This document shows, piece after piece, positions 1-5,425 of a stretch of DNA of 6,278 nt. Origin of the DNA: Pseudomonadota bacterium. GTDB taxonomy: Bacteria > Pseudomonadota > Alphaproteobacteria > Rhizobiales > Beijerinckiaceae. Under the pieces are notes generated by a model, which had not been told where the DNA came from, did no database searches, and worked only from the letters and a program-made list of their open reading frames with translations. The stretch covers positions 1 to 6,278 of the forward strand of contig JAEXUU010000596.1 in assembly GCA_023452965.1 (NCBI GenBank), written 5' to 3'. Both the position numbers and the translations under genes were made by a program. Positions within the stretch are counted from its first letter, which is position 1. Each line of letters starts with the position of its first letter.

Positions 1-844
1 GTTCGGTGGCGAGGGCGACGCGCAGCGACAGGACCGCGCTGACCAGATCGGCGACCCGGCTGTCGTCGAGCGACAGCGCCGCCATCAGCCGCGAGGTGAT
101 CGAGATCGTCGGCAGGTTCTCGGCCGGCAAGGGCGGGTCGCCGCCGAGCGCACCGCGCACGATCTCGCCGGCTTCGACCGCCCGGTTGCGGGCTGCGAGC
201 GCATCGGCCTCGCGGATCGGGATGATGCCGGGCTCGTCGCCGAAGGCGGCGCGCAGGCGCTGGGCGGCGTCATTGGCGGTGCGGGCGCTGATCGCGCCGA
301 CGGCGAAGAAGGCGTCGATCCGTCCCTCGCGGGCGGCGCCGATCACCATGTCCCGCGTCAGCCCGACGATCTCGACTTCCTCGGGCTGGACGCCGTATTG
401 CGACAGCACCAGCTTCAACAGGTCGATATTTTCGGCGGGATTGCGGATCACGCCGATGCGCTTGCCGCGCAGCCCGGAGACGCGGTCGATCGGCAAGGTC
501 TTCGCCGTTATGAAGAACGGAAAGGAGCGGCGCGTGATCAGGGCGGTGTCGGCCTTGGCCGGCAGTGCGATATCGGGCCGGACGATGGCGAGGTCGACCT
601 CGCCGGCATCGATCTTGCGGGCACTCTCGGCCGATCCTTCGGTCAGGATGAGGCGCAGGCGGATCGGCTTCTTCTCGCGGCTGAGGCCCTGGACGAAGGC
701 GGCGGCCATGCGCGCATCGTCGGAGCCGAGCGGGCCGACGGCGAGCTTCAATGTCTTCGGCTGGCTCCAGAGATAGACCCCGAGCGCGACGAGACCGGCC
801 GTCAGCAGCAGGCCCGCCAGAACCGAAAATCCGCGCCGCCCCAT
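1..844 (-). CDS. TAXI family TRAP-type solute-binding protein, N-terminal part (runs off the left edge)
   Basis: The reading frame is open from an ATG at 844 down to base 1: 281 codons without a stop, so the C-terminus lies outside the window. Residues 1-26 are a short basic start (MGRR) followed by a hydrophobic stretch ending near VYLW, which reads as a signal peptide or signal anchor. The mature part starts [10 protein letters not shown] and continues with [23 protein letters not shown] (in two pieces: residues 68-80 and 81-89), then [12 protein letters not shown] (125-136) and [12 protein letters not shown] (172-183). These match the pattern of NMT1_3/TAXI periplasmic binding proteins, which have two alpha/beta lobes and deliver small organic anions to TRAP transporters. 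No TRAP membrane subunit is visible nearby. An in-frame stop lies 45 bases upstream with no other start codon between, which fixes the start; the ribosome site is weak. The gene is divergent from trpF. A generic SsuA/NMT1-like binding protein is the main alternative. The substrate cannot be told. Confidence 0.72.
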   Translation of the reverse strand, partial: MGRRGFSVLAGLLLTAGLVALGVYLWSQPKTLKLAVGPLGSDDARMAAAFVQGLSREKKPIRLRLILTEGSAESARKIDAGEVDLAIVRPDIALPAKADTALITRRSFPFFITAKTLPIDRVSGLRGKRIGVIRNPAENIDLLKLVLSQYGVQPEEVEIVGLTRDMVIGAAREGRIDAFFAVGAISARTANDAAQRLRAAFGDEPGIIPIREADALAARNRAVEAGEIVRGALGGDPPLPAENLPTISITSRLMAALSLDDSRVADLVSAVLSLRVALATE

Positions 845-1023
845 GCCTCGCCCGCTCTCGCCCCGTTCGCCGATCGCTCTCGGCCGTCATCATGTCACAA
901 GTGCGGCGGCGAGGGAGCAGCGGCACGGGTGGCCAAGAGTTCGCGAGCAGAGGCCGCAAGAAATGGGCGGCAGCCGTTGCGGCAAGGGTGGGGGTGCGTG
1001 CGGGTTTATGCTACAGCGCGACG
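845..1023. other. Divergent intergenic region between the TAXI gene and trpF
   Basis: These 179 bases separate two divergently transcribed genes and should hold both promoters. Only one AT-containing word stands out, TTTATGCTA just before trpF. I see no leader peptide rich in tryptophan codons, no terminator/antiterminator pair and no clear operator, so there is no sign of classical trp attenuation here. On the minus strand I found no convincing pair of -35 and -10 boxes for the TAXI gene. Confidence 0.6.
1007..1013 (+). promoter_or_regulatory. Candidate -10 element of the trpF promoter
   Basis: TATGCTA lies 11 to 17 bases before the trpF ATG in otherwise G/C-rich DNA and resembles a housekeeping-sigma -10 box. 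Transcription would then begin within about six bases of the start codon, which fits the absence of a Shine-Dalgarno sequence. The nearest -35-like word, TTGCGG at 977-982, is 24 bases upstream, too far for normal spacing. The call therefore rests on the -10 word, its position and its similarity to the sequence before trpA. Confidence 0.33.
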
Positions 1024-1740
1024 ATGACGCGCGCCGAAGCCAGCTTCCCGATCAAGATCTGCGGCCTCTCCACCCCGGAGACGCTCGAAGCGGCGCTCGC
1101 CGCCGGCGCCGACATGATCGGCCTCGTCTTCCACCCGAAGAGCCCGCGCTTCGTCATGCCGGACCTCGCCTCTCGGCTTGCGGCGCAAGCACGCGGCAAG
1201 GCCGAGATCGTGGCGCTGACGGTCGATATCGAGCCTGCCAAGGCGGCCGAGCTCGCGCAGCTCCTGCAACCCGACTGGCTGCAGCTGCATGGCAGCGAGA
1301 CGCCCGACGCCGTCAGGGCGATCAAGGCTGCGACCGGACTGCCGGCATTGAAGGCGCTGGGTATCGCGACCGCTGCCGATCTTCAGCGCATCGAGCCCTA
1401 TGCCGGCAGCGCCGACATGATCCTGCTCGATGCCAAGCCGCCCAAGGACGCCGCCTATCCCGGCGGCCATGGCCGGCCCTTCGATTGGGCGCTGCTTGCC
1501 GGCCTCGACCCGGCTTACGGCTTCATGCTATCGGGCGGGCTCGATCCGGCGAATGTCGCAGAGGCGATCCGCATCGCGAGGCCGGCCGGCGTCGACGTCT
1601 CCTCCGGGGTCGAGAGCGCGCCGGGCGTCAAGGATGTCGACCGGATCGCGGAATTCGTGAAGGCCGCCCGCGGGGCGGCCCAAGCACTGAACGACGACAG
1701 GCTGAACGACGACATGTTGAAGAAGGCAGGCAAGGCATGA
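1024..1740 (+). CDS. trpF: Phosphoribosylanthranilate isomerase TrpF
   Basis: This 238-residue protein is a normal-length TrpF, a single (beta/alpha)8 barrel that converts N-(5'-phosphoribosyl)anthranilate to CdRP in cytosolic tryptophan synthesis. The family landmarks are all present: [10 protein letters not shown] with the catalytic cysteine at residue 13, [10 protein letters not shown] (33-42), LQLHGSE (86-92), LLDAKPP with the general-acid aspartate at 137, the phosphate-binding [10 protein letters not shown] (169-178) and VDVSSGVES (190-198). The ATG at 1024 gives the usual short N-terminus before the first strand. In-frame GTG codons upstream would add residues unlike the family. There is no Shine-Dalgarno sequence. 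The C-terminal tail after about residue 215 goes beyond the conserved barrel and contains a duplicated LNDD. The gene overlaps trpB by four bases (ATGA), indicating translational coupling. Identification is secure; the exact start is slightly less so. Confidence 0.96.
   Translation: MTRAEASFPIKICGLSTPETLEAALAAGADMIGLVFHPKSPRFVMPDLASRLAAQARGKAEIVALTVDIEPAKAAELAQLLQPDWLQLHGSETPDAVRAIKAATGLPALKALGIATAADLQRIEPYAGSADMILLDAKPPKDAAYPGGHGRPFDWALLAGLDPAYGFMLSGGLDPANVAEAIRIARPAGVDVSSGVESAPGVKDVDRIAEFVKAARGAAQALNDDRLNDDMLKKAGKA
1662..1680. repeat. Perfect GC-only inverted repeat inside the end of trpF
   Basis: GGCCGCCC at 1662-1669 is followed by a three-base loop (GCG) and the exact complement GGGCGGCC at 1673-1680. 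It encodes the AARGAA stretch of the TrpF tail, past the conserved barrel. It could fold as a stable mRNA hairpin about 57 bases before the trpB start. It may simply reflect alanine/arginine codons in high-GC DNA. Confidence 0.6.
1687..1714 (+). repeat. 15-base tandem duplication in the trpF tail
   Basis: CTGAACGACGACA occurs at 1687-1699 and again at 1702-1714, a period of 15 bases or five codons. It yields LNDDR then LNDDM in the TrpF C-terminus. This looks like a small in-frame slippage duplication that lengthened the tail without disturbing the ATGA junction with trpB. Confidence 0.75.
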
Positions 1741-2954
1741 ACGCGCCGCACGCACCGAACAGCTTCCGCAACGGCCCGGACGAGAACGGCCGGTTCGGCC
1801 AGTTCGGCGGCCGCTTCGTCGCCGAGACGCTGATGCCGCTGATCCTCGAGCTGGAGGCGGCCTACACCGCCGCCAAGGCCGATCCCGCCTATCATGCGGA
1901 GACTGCGAACGGGCTGAAGCACTATGTCGGCCGGCCCTCGCCGCTCTATTTCGCCGAGCGCCTCACCGAGCATTTCGGCGGCGCCAAGATCTATCTGAAG
2001 CGCGAGGAGCTGAACCACACCGGCTCGCACAAGGTGAACAACGTGCTCGGCCAGATCCTGCTGGCGCGGCGCATGGGCAAGAAGCGGATCATCGCCGAGA
2101 CCGGCGCCGGGCAGCACGGCGTCGCGACGGCGACCCTCTGCGCCCGCTACGGCCTCGAATGCATCGTCTACATGGGCGCGGTCGACGTCGCCCGGCAGGC
2201 GCCGAACGTGTTCCGCATGCAGATGCTGGGCGCCACCGTCGTGCCGGTCGAATCCGGAACCAAGACGCTCAAGGACGCGATGAACGAGGCGCTGCGCGAC
2301 TGGGTGACCAATGTCGCGTCGACCTTCTACTGCATCGGCACCGTCGCCGGCCCGCATCCCTATCCGGCCATGGTGCGCGACTTCCAGTCGATCATCGGCA
2401 AGGAGACGCGCGAGCAGATGCTGGAACTGGAGGGCCGCCTGCCGGATTCGCTGATCGCCTGCATCGGCGGCGGCTCGAATGCGATGGGCCTGTTCCACCC
2501 CTTCCTCGACGACAAGAGCGTCGAGATCTACGGCGTCGAGGCGGCCGGCCACGGCATTCCCTCGGGCCTGCATGCGGCCTCGCTCACCGGCGGCCGCCCC
2601 GGCGTGCTGCACGGCAACCGCACCTACCTCCTGATGAACGAGGACGGGCAGATCAACGACGCCCATTCGATCTCCGCCGGGCTCGACTACCCCGGCATCG
2701 GTCCGGAGCATTCCTGGCTGCACGATATCGGCCGCGCCACCTATCTCTCGGCGACGGACGAGGAGGCGCTCGAGGCCTTCCAGCTGATCTCCAAGCTCGA
2801 GGGCATCATCCCGGCGCTGGAATCGGCGCATGCGCTGGCACGCGTCGCCGAGCTCGCCCCGAAGAAGCCGAAAGACCACCTGATGGTCGTCAACCTCTCC
2901 GGCCGTGGCGACAAGGATATCCCGCAGGTGGCGGAGATTCTGGCGGCGCGGTGA
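1737..2954 (+). CDS. trpB: Tryptophan synthase beta subunit TrpB
   Basis: This 405-residue protein is the PLP-dependent beta chain that condenses indole, channelled from TrpA, with L-serine to form tryptophan. Visible family features are the N-terminal [43 protein letters not shown] with the Schiff-base lysine at residue 99, the catalytic glutamate 121 in [11 protein letters not shown], the phosphate-binding GGGSNA (244-249), the [11 protein letters not shown] loop with aspartate 317, and LSGRGDKD with serine 389 for the pyridine nitrogen. All key residues are intact, and the length is normal for the TrpB1 type that pairs with TrpA. The ATG at 1737 lies within the trpF stop (ATGA), so translation is probably coupled. 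Unusually, trpA does not follow directly; it starts about 1.6 kb downstream. Confidence 0.98.
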   Translation: MNAPHAPNSFRNGPDENGRFGQFGGRFVAETLMPLILELEAAYTAAKADPAYHAETANGLKHYVGRPSPLYFAERLTEHFGGAKIYLKREELNHTGSHKVNNVLGQILLARRMGKKRIIAETGAGQHGVATATLCARYGLECIVYMGAVDVARQAPNVFRMQMLGATVVPVESGTKTLKDAMNEALRDWVTNVASTFYCIGTVAGPHPYPAMVRDFQSIIGKETREQMLELEGRLPDSLIACIGGGSNAMGLFHPFLDDKSVEIYGVEAAGHGIPSGLHAASLTGGRPGVLHGNRTYLLMNEDGQINDAHSISAGLDYPGIGPEHSWLHDIGRATYLSATDEEALEAFQLISKLEGIIPALESAHALARVAELAPKKPKDHLMVVNLSGRGDKDIPQVAEILAAR

Positions 2955-2959
2955 GCTGA

Positions 2960-3054
2960 GCATTTTCGAGCGAAGTGGACACCGGTTCGCGTGAAGAAAA
3001 TGCGATAAAACAAAGAGCTAGAGCATTTCGCGATTCGGAGAAGCGCGGAAATGC
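2960..3054. repeat. Tandem palindromic intergenic repeat (Rhizobiales-type extragenic element)
   Basis: Unit 1 has outer arms GCATTTTC (2960-2967) and GAAAATGC (2996-3003), with inner arms GCGAA (2970-2974) and TTCGC (2986-2990) around a GTGGACACCGG core. Unit 2 has outer arms GCATTTC (3023-3029) and GAAATGC (3048-3054), with inner GCG/CGC and TTC/GAA pairs. The linker reads GATAAAACAAAGAGCTAGA. The outer arms of the two units are near-copies, so this is one element made of two related hairpins. From memory, very similar strings recur between genes in many Rhizobiales genomes; that recollection is not a search result. Its place right after trpB could also provide transcription termination or mRNA 3'-end protection. 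Confidence 0.75.
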
Positions 3055-3055
3055 C

Positions 3056-3084
3056 TTGCATCGTCCTGATGCTGCCCCATTAGG
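3056..3084 (+). promoter_or_regulatory. Weak candidate promoter for the SIMPL gene
   Basis: TTGCAT at 3056-3061 could act as a -35 box. ATTAGG at 3079-3084, 17 bases further on, is a poor -10 box. Transcription would begin around 3090, at the 5' edge of the long hairpin. Spacing is good but the -10 match is weak. Confidence 0.22.
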
Positions 3085-3088
3085 TTGC

Positions 3089-3132
3089 GCATGGTCTGGG
3101 CGCAGAAGCGGTGCCGCTTCTGCGGACCATGC
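3089..3132 (+). promoter_or_regulatory. Long near-perfect hairpin upstream of the SIMPL ribosome-binding site
   Basis: GCATGGTC (3089-3096) pairs with GACCATGC (3125-3132), and CGCAGAAGCGG (3101-3111) pairs with CCGCTTCTGCG (3114-3124). That is 19 matched pairs, interrupted only by a four-base TGGG bulge (3097-3100) on one arm, with a two-base centre (TG). It ends four bases before the GAAGGA ribosome site of the next gene. It could be a 5'-UTR structure, a terminator for trpFB read-through without a T-run, or one more copy of a dispersed palindrome. Confidence 0.8.
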
Positions 3133-3147
3133 CAGCGAAGGACGATC

Positions 3148-3885
3148 ATGTCGAAGACCAAGAAGGCCCTGCTCATCGCCGCGCTCGCGGCGCTTTCCGC
3201 CCCCGTTCAGGCCCAGACTGCCGGCCCGCTGGCTCCGGCCGAAGGCATCGTCATCCGCACCGAGGGCGAAGTCAGGGTGAAGCCGGATCTCGCGACGATC
3301 CAGGCCGGGATCGTCAGCGAGGGCAAGACCGCTGCCGAGGCGCTGGCGAAGAACACCCCCGCGCTGGCGAAGCTCGTCGAGGCCGTGAAGGCGGCCGGCA
3401 TCGCCGCGGGCGACGTCAGGACCTCGCAGGTGGCGCTGGTGCCGCGCATGACGCAGCCCTCCGCCTCCTCCTCGCCGCAGCCGCGCGCGCCGAAGATCGA
3501 CGGCTACGAGGCCCGCACCGGGCTGACCGTCATCGTGCGCGACATCGCCAAGGCCGGGCCGCTGATCGACGCGGTCGCCACAGCCGGCGCCAACGAGATG
3601 TCGGGGATCATGTTCGGCCTCGCCAACGAGGACACCGCCAAGGACGCGGCGCGCCAGAAGGCGGCCGAGGCGGCGCGGGCCCGTGCCTCGCTCTATGCCG
3701 ACAAGCTTGGCGTCAAGGTCGGCGAGCTTGTCTCGATCGTCGAGGCCGAGGCCGAGCCGCCCGCCCGCCCGATGGGCGATGTCCGGGCCTATCGCATGGC
3801 GGCCGCCGGGGCGCCGATGGCGGTCGAGCCCGGCGAGATCACGGTCAGCGCGGCGCTGCGCACGGTCTGGCGCATCGAGAAGTAG
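3148..3885 (+). CDS. SIMPL (DUF541) domain exported protein
   Basis: The 245-residue product begins with a clear signal peptide: basic MSKTKK, a hydrophobic core to about residue 19, and a likely cleavage near PVQA|Q. The rest fits the SIMPL/DUF541 family (COG2968, typified by E. coli YggE): GEVRVKPDLATIQAGI (40-55), DVRTSQVALVPR (89-100), DGYEARTGLTVIVRD (118-132), an alanine-rich helix leading to YADKLGVKVGELVSI (183-197), and a C-terminal EITVSAALRTVWRIEK strand. A low-complexity PSASSSPQPRAP insert (104-115) sits before the central strand. Family members are periplasmic or envelope proteins linked to stress tolerance; the molecular activity is not established. The ATG at 3148 is chosen because GAAGGA ends five bases before it and the signal peptide starts there. 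In-frame TTG and ATG codons at 3085 and 3091 would translate the hairpin. It sits between trpB and trpA with no evident link to tryptophan synthesis. Confidence 0.9.
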   Translation: MSKTKKALLIAALAALSAPVQAQTAGPLAPAEGIVIRTEGEVRVKPDLATIQAGIVSEGKTAAEALAKNTPALAKLVEAVKAAGIAAGDVRTSQVALVPRMTQPSASSSPQPRAPKIDGYEARTGLTVIVRDIAKAGPLIDAVATAGANEMSGIMFGLANEDTAKDAARQKAAEAARARASLYADKLGVKVGELVSIVEAEAEPPARPMGDVRAYRMAAAGAPMAVEPGEITVSAALRTVWRIEK

Positions 3886-3928
3886 CCGAGCGGAGGCGCG
3901 CCGGCGCTCCTGCCATGCGATGAGACGG

Positions 3929-3959
3929 TGGCCGCGCTACGCAACCCGTACCGCGGCCA
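3929..3959 (+). terminator. Hairpin, possible terminator of the SIMPL gene
   Basis: TGGCCGCG (3929-3936) pairs with CGCGGCCA (3952-3959). After one C/C mismatch, TACG (3938-3941) pairs with CGTA (3947-3950) around a five-base loop. The stem is strong, but the following ATCCTTGCTTCG is only mildly T-rich, so a typical intrinsic terminator is not proved. It could also be an mRNA 3'-end stabiliser. Confidence 0.4.
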
Positions 3960-3985
3960 TCCTTGCTTCGTGCCAGGCATGCCGC

Positions 3986-3999
3986 CATGACGGGTCATG
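3986..3999. promoter_or_regulatory. Inverted repeat upstream of the DUF488 gene, possible operator
   Basis: CATGAC at 3986-3991 and GTCATG at 3994-3999 form a perfect 6-2-6 inverted repeat, 35 bases before the DUF488 start. The 8-base palindrome GGCATGCC (3976-3983) adjoins it. The geometry suits a dimeric regulator site, but the arms are short and no regulator is nearby. Confidence 0.25.
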
Positions 4000-4022
4000 A
4001 GCAATTCTGCCCGGCTGATTGA

Positions 4023-4027
4023 AAGGA
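4023..4027 (+). promoter_or_regulatory. Ribosome-binding site that decides the GTG start of the DUF488 gene
   Basis: AAGGA lies seven bases before GTG at 4035. No in-frame ATG gives a full-length product, so this site is what supports the GTG start. Confidence 0.7.
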
Positions 4028-4034
4028 CGAGCCC

Positions 4035-4421
4035 GTGAGTGTCCGTATCGTTCGGCTGGGAACGGCGCGCGAAGCCGGCGAAGGCACGCGCATCGGCACG
4101 GTTCGGCGCGTGCCGCGCGGCGTGCCGAAGGAACGCTATGCCAGCGAGAACTGGTTCGATGTCTGGTTCCCGGTGCTGTCGCCGACGCCGGAGCTGATGG
4201 CGCAGGCCAAGGCGGCCGAGACGGAGAAGGACTGGGCCGGCTTCACCCGCGCCTTCAAGGCCGAGATGGCCGAGCCGGCGCCGCGCCATGCGCTCGACCT
4301 GCTGGCGACCCTGTCGCATGACAGCGACTTTTCGGTCGGCTGCTATTGCGAGGTCGAGGCGCATTGCCACCGCTCGGTGCTGCGGGCCCTGCTGGCGGAG
4401 CGCGGCGCCAAGTTCGCCTGA
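4035..4421 (+). CDS. DUF488 family protein
   Basis: This small 128-residue cytosolic protein starts at GTG, supported by AAGGA seven bases upstream. It carries the DUF488 (COG3189) pattern: an N-terminal IVRLGTARE strand, a basic segment VRRVPRGVPKERY (23-35), NWFDVWFPVLSPTPEL (39-54), a helical DWAGFTRAFKAEMAEP (66-81) and the C-terminal signature VGCYCEVEAHCHRSVL (101-116) with cysteines at 103, 105 and 111 and histidine 112. The conserved Cys/His cluster suggests a metal- or nucleic-acid-related role, but no biochemical function is established for the family and none is claimed here. The length is normal and the gene looks intact. It lies 149 bases after the SIMPL gene and 118 bases before trpA, with hairpins on both sides, so it may be its own transcription unit. 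Confidence 0.88.
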   Translation: MSVRIVRLGTAREAGEGTRIGTVRRVPRGVPKERYASENWFDVWFPVLSPTPELMAQAKAAETEKDWAGFTRAFKAEMAEPAPRHALDLLATLSHDSDFSVGCYCEVEAHCHRSVLRALLAERGAKFA

Positions 4422-4434
4422 CGCCGGCCGGCGT
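4421..4434. repeat. 14-base perfect palindrome at the DUF488 stop codon
   Basis: ACGCCGGCCGGCGT begins at the last base of the TGA stop and is fully self-complementary. It could be a terminator stem without a T-run or a chance product of GC-rich DNA. Confidence 0.5.
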
Positions 4435-4478
4435 GAGGAGCGACGCCAAGCGCTCGGCCGGGATCGCGTCGCCCCTGC

Positions 4479-4502
4479 AGGGCGGGGCTGAGCCCGCGCC
4501 CT
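4479..4502 (+). terminator. Strong GC hairpin upstream of trpA, possible terminator
   Basis: The arms are AGGGCG-GGGC (4479-4488) and GCCC-(g)-CGCCCT (4492-4502), with a three-base TGA loop and one bulged G at 4496, giving about ten pairs. A short pyrimidine stretch (CTCTCGCC) follows instead of a T-run. It ends 37 bases before the trpA ATG. It could stop read-through from the DUF488 gene or act on trpA expression. Confidence 0.45.
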
Positions 4503-4521
4503 CTCGCCAGCCGGGCCCGGC

Positions 4522-4528
4522 CATGCTA
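4522..4528 (+). promoter_or_regulatory. Candidate -10 element of a trpA promoter
   Basis: CATGCTA lies 12 to 18 bases before the trpA ATG in very G/C-rich sequence. Before trpF the same ATGCTA word is also followed by CAGCGC and then ATGAC. No recognisable -35 box sits 16-18 bases upstream. trpA lacks a Shine-Dalgarno sequence, which fits a short leader. The case depends mostly on the parallel with trpF. Confidence 0.3.
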
Positions 4529-4539
4529 ACCGCAGCGCC

Positions 4540-5388
4540 ATGACACAGACCGGCCAGACCCGTATCGAGAACCGCTTTGCCGCCTGCGCCACGGAAGGCC
4601 GGGCCGCGCTCGTGACGTTCGTCACGGCCGGCGATCCGGATTTCGACACGGCGAGCGCGATCCTGCATGCCCTTCCGGCAGCGGGCGCCGACATCATCGA
4701 GCTCGGTGTGCCCTTCACCGACCCGATGGCGGACGGCATTCCGGTCCAGCTCGCCGGCCAGCGCGCTCTCAAGGGCGGGCAGACCCTGAAGAAGACGCTC
4801 GCCATGGTCGAGGGCTTCCGCAAGGCCGGCCACGACACGCCGATCGTGCTGATGGGCTACTACAATCCGATCTGGGCCTATGGCGTCGAGCGCTTCCTCA
4901 CCGATGCGCGCGCCGCCGGCGTCGACGGGCTGATCGTCGTCGACCTGCCGCCGGAAGAAGATGCCGAGCTCTGCCTGCCGGCGCTGGCCGCCGGCCTCAG
5001 CTTCATCCGCCTGGCAACGCCGACCACCGATGACAAGCGCCTGCCGCGCGTGCTGCAGAACACCTCGGGCTTCGTCTATTACGTCTCGATGACCGGCGTT
5101 ACCGGCGGCACCATCGCCAATTACGACGCGGTCGGCGAGGCGGTGGCGCGGATCAAGCAGCACACCGCCCTGCCGGTTGCGGTCGGCTTCGGCGTCAAGA
5201 CCGCGGCCGATGCGGCGGCGATCGCACGCGGTGCCGATGGCGTCGTCGTCGGCTCGTCGCTGGTCGAGCGCGTCCGCCTCTCGCTCGATGGCGAGGGCAA
5301 GGCCACGGAAAAGACGGTTTCGGCTGTCACCTCGCTGGTCGCCGAGCTCGCTGCCGGCGTCCGTTCGGTCGCAAAAGCTGCGGCCTGA
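4540..5388 (+). CDS. trpA: Tryptophan synthase alpha subunit TrpA
   Basis: The 282-residue protein is a (beta/alpha)8 barrel that cleaves indole-3-glycerol phosphate to indole and glyceraldehyde-3-phosphate, passing indole to TrpB. Family landmarks: [10 protein letters not shown] (25-34), [15 protein letters not shown] with catalytic glutamate 54 and aspartate 65, [11 protein letters not shown] (105-115), VDLPPEE (134-140), FIRLATPTT (155-163), [11 protein letters not shown] (180-190), and the phosphate-binding VGFGV (215-219) and VVGSSLVE (236-243). Both catalytic acids are present. One small oddity is DGIPVQ (65-70), where most family members have the proline directly after DG. The ATG at 4540 is the only sensible start and has no Shine-Dalgarno sequence. 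The gene is separated from trpB by two unrelated genes and is followed after 37 bases by accD, with which it is probably co-transcribed. Confidence 0.97.
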   Translation: MTQTGQTRIENRFAACATEGRAALVTFVTAGDPDFDTASAILHALPAAGADIIELGVPFTDPMADGIPVQLAGQRALKGGQTLKKTLAMVEGFRKAGHDTPIVLMGYYNPIWAYGVERFLTDARAAGVDGLIVVDLPPEEDAELCLPALAAGLSFIRLATPTTDDKRLPRVLQNTSGFVYYVSMTGVTGGTIANYDAVGEAVARIKQHTALPVAVGFGVKTAADAAAIARGADGVVVGSSLVERVRLSLDGEGKATEKTVSAVTSLVAELAAGVRSVAKAAA

Positions 5389-5413
5389 GCCGCTAGCTGC
5401 TCCCGCTGAATTC

Positions 5414-5418
5414 GAGGA
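5414..5418 (+). promoter_or_regulatory. Ribosome-binding site of accD
   Basis: GAGGA lies seven bases before the ATG at 5426. This contrasts with trpF and trpA, which have no such site, and fits translation of accD from within a longer trpA-accD message. Confidence 0.7.
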
Positions 5419-5425
5419 TGGTCCA

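Larger units (their letters stand above)
2955..3147. other. Repeat-rich intergenic region between trpB and the SIMPL gene
   Basis: These 193 bases contain no gene. They hold two tandem palindromic units, an AT-richer linker between them, a weak promoter-like stretch, and a long hairpin just before the next ribosome-binding site. Base composition is clearly more AT-rich than the flanking genes at about 2990-3030. The position suits termination of the trpFB message and separate control of the next gene. Confidence 0.8.
3886..4034. other. Intergenic region with inverted repeats between the SIMPL and DUF488 genes
   Basis: The 149 bases hold no gene. A small imperfect stem follows the stop codon (GGA-g-GCGC at 3892-3899 with GCGC-TCC at 3904-3910). 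A larger hairpin and two short palindromes follow further on. None is followed by a clean run of T. Confidence 0.6.

Noticed and set aside
6..776. A 256-codon plus-strand frame at the left edge
   Set aside because: It is antisense to the TAXI protein, which has a signal sequence and family motifs in its own frame; the plus-strand product is Ser/Arg/Ala-rich shadow.
270..959. A 229-codon minus-strand frame starting at ATGATG near 876-881 or further upstream
   Set aside because: It is a different frame of the TAXI gene itself and gives an Arg/Pro-rich product. The frame starting at 844 gives a hydrophobic signal segment and family motifs.
845..1023. A trp leader peptide with attenuator
   Set aside because: No short frame with paired tryptophan codons and no competing hairpins followed by a T-run are present.
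843..1736. An upstream extension of the trpB frame through trpF
   Set aside because: The trpB frame happens to stay open through trpF, but the translation there is arginine-rich nonsense and TrpB homology begins only at the ATG at 1737. It is not a TrpF-TrpB fusion.
1515..2963. A 482-codon open frame on the minus strand opposite trpB
   Set aside because: It lies almost wholly antisense to a clear TrpB with all catalytic residues. Long antisense frames are expected in GC-rich genes, and the translation resembles no family.
2955..3140. A CRISPR array or integron-type repeats
   Set aside because: The repeats are two to three different palindromes without regular spacers or repeated identical units.
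3789..4838. A 349-codon open frame on the minus strand opposite the SIMPL gene end, DUF488 and trpA start
   Set aside because: It crosses three recognised genes and has no recognisable motif or domain.
5387..5402. An imperfect palindrome (GAGCcGCTAGCtGCTC) between trpA and accD as a terminator
   Set aside because: The stem is short with mismatches and no T-run, and the 37-base gap and accD ribosome site argue for read-through.
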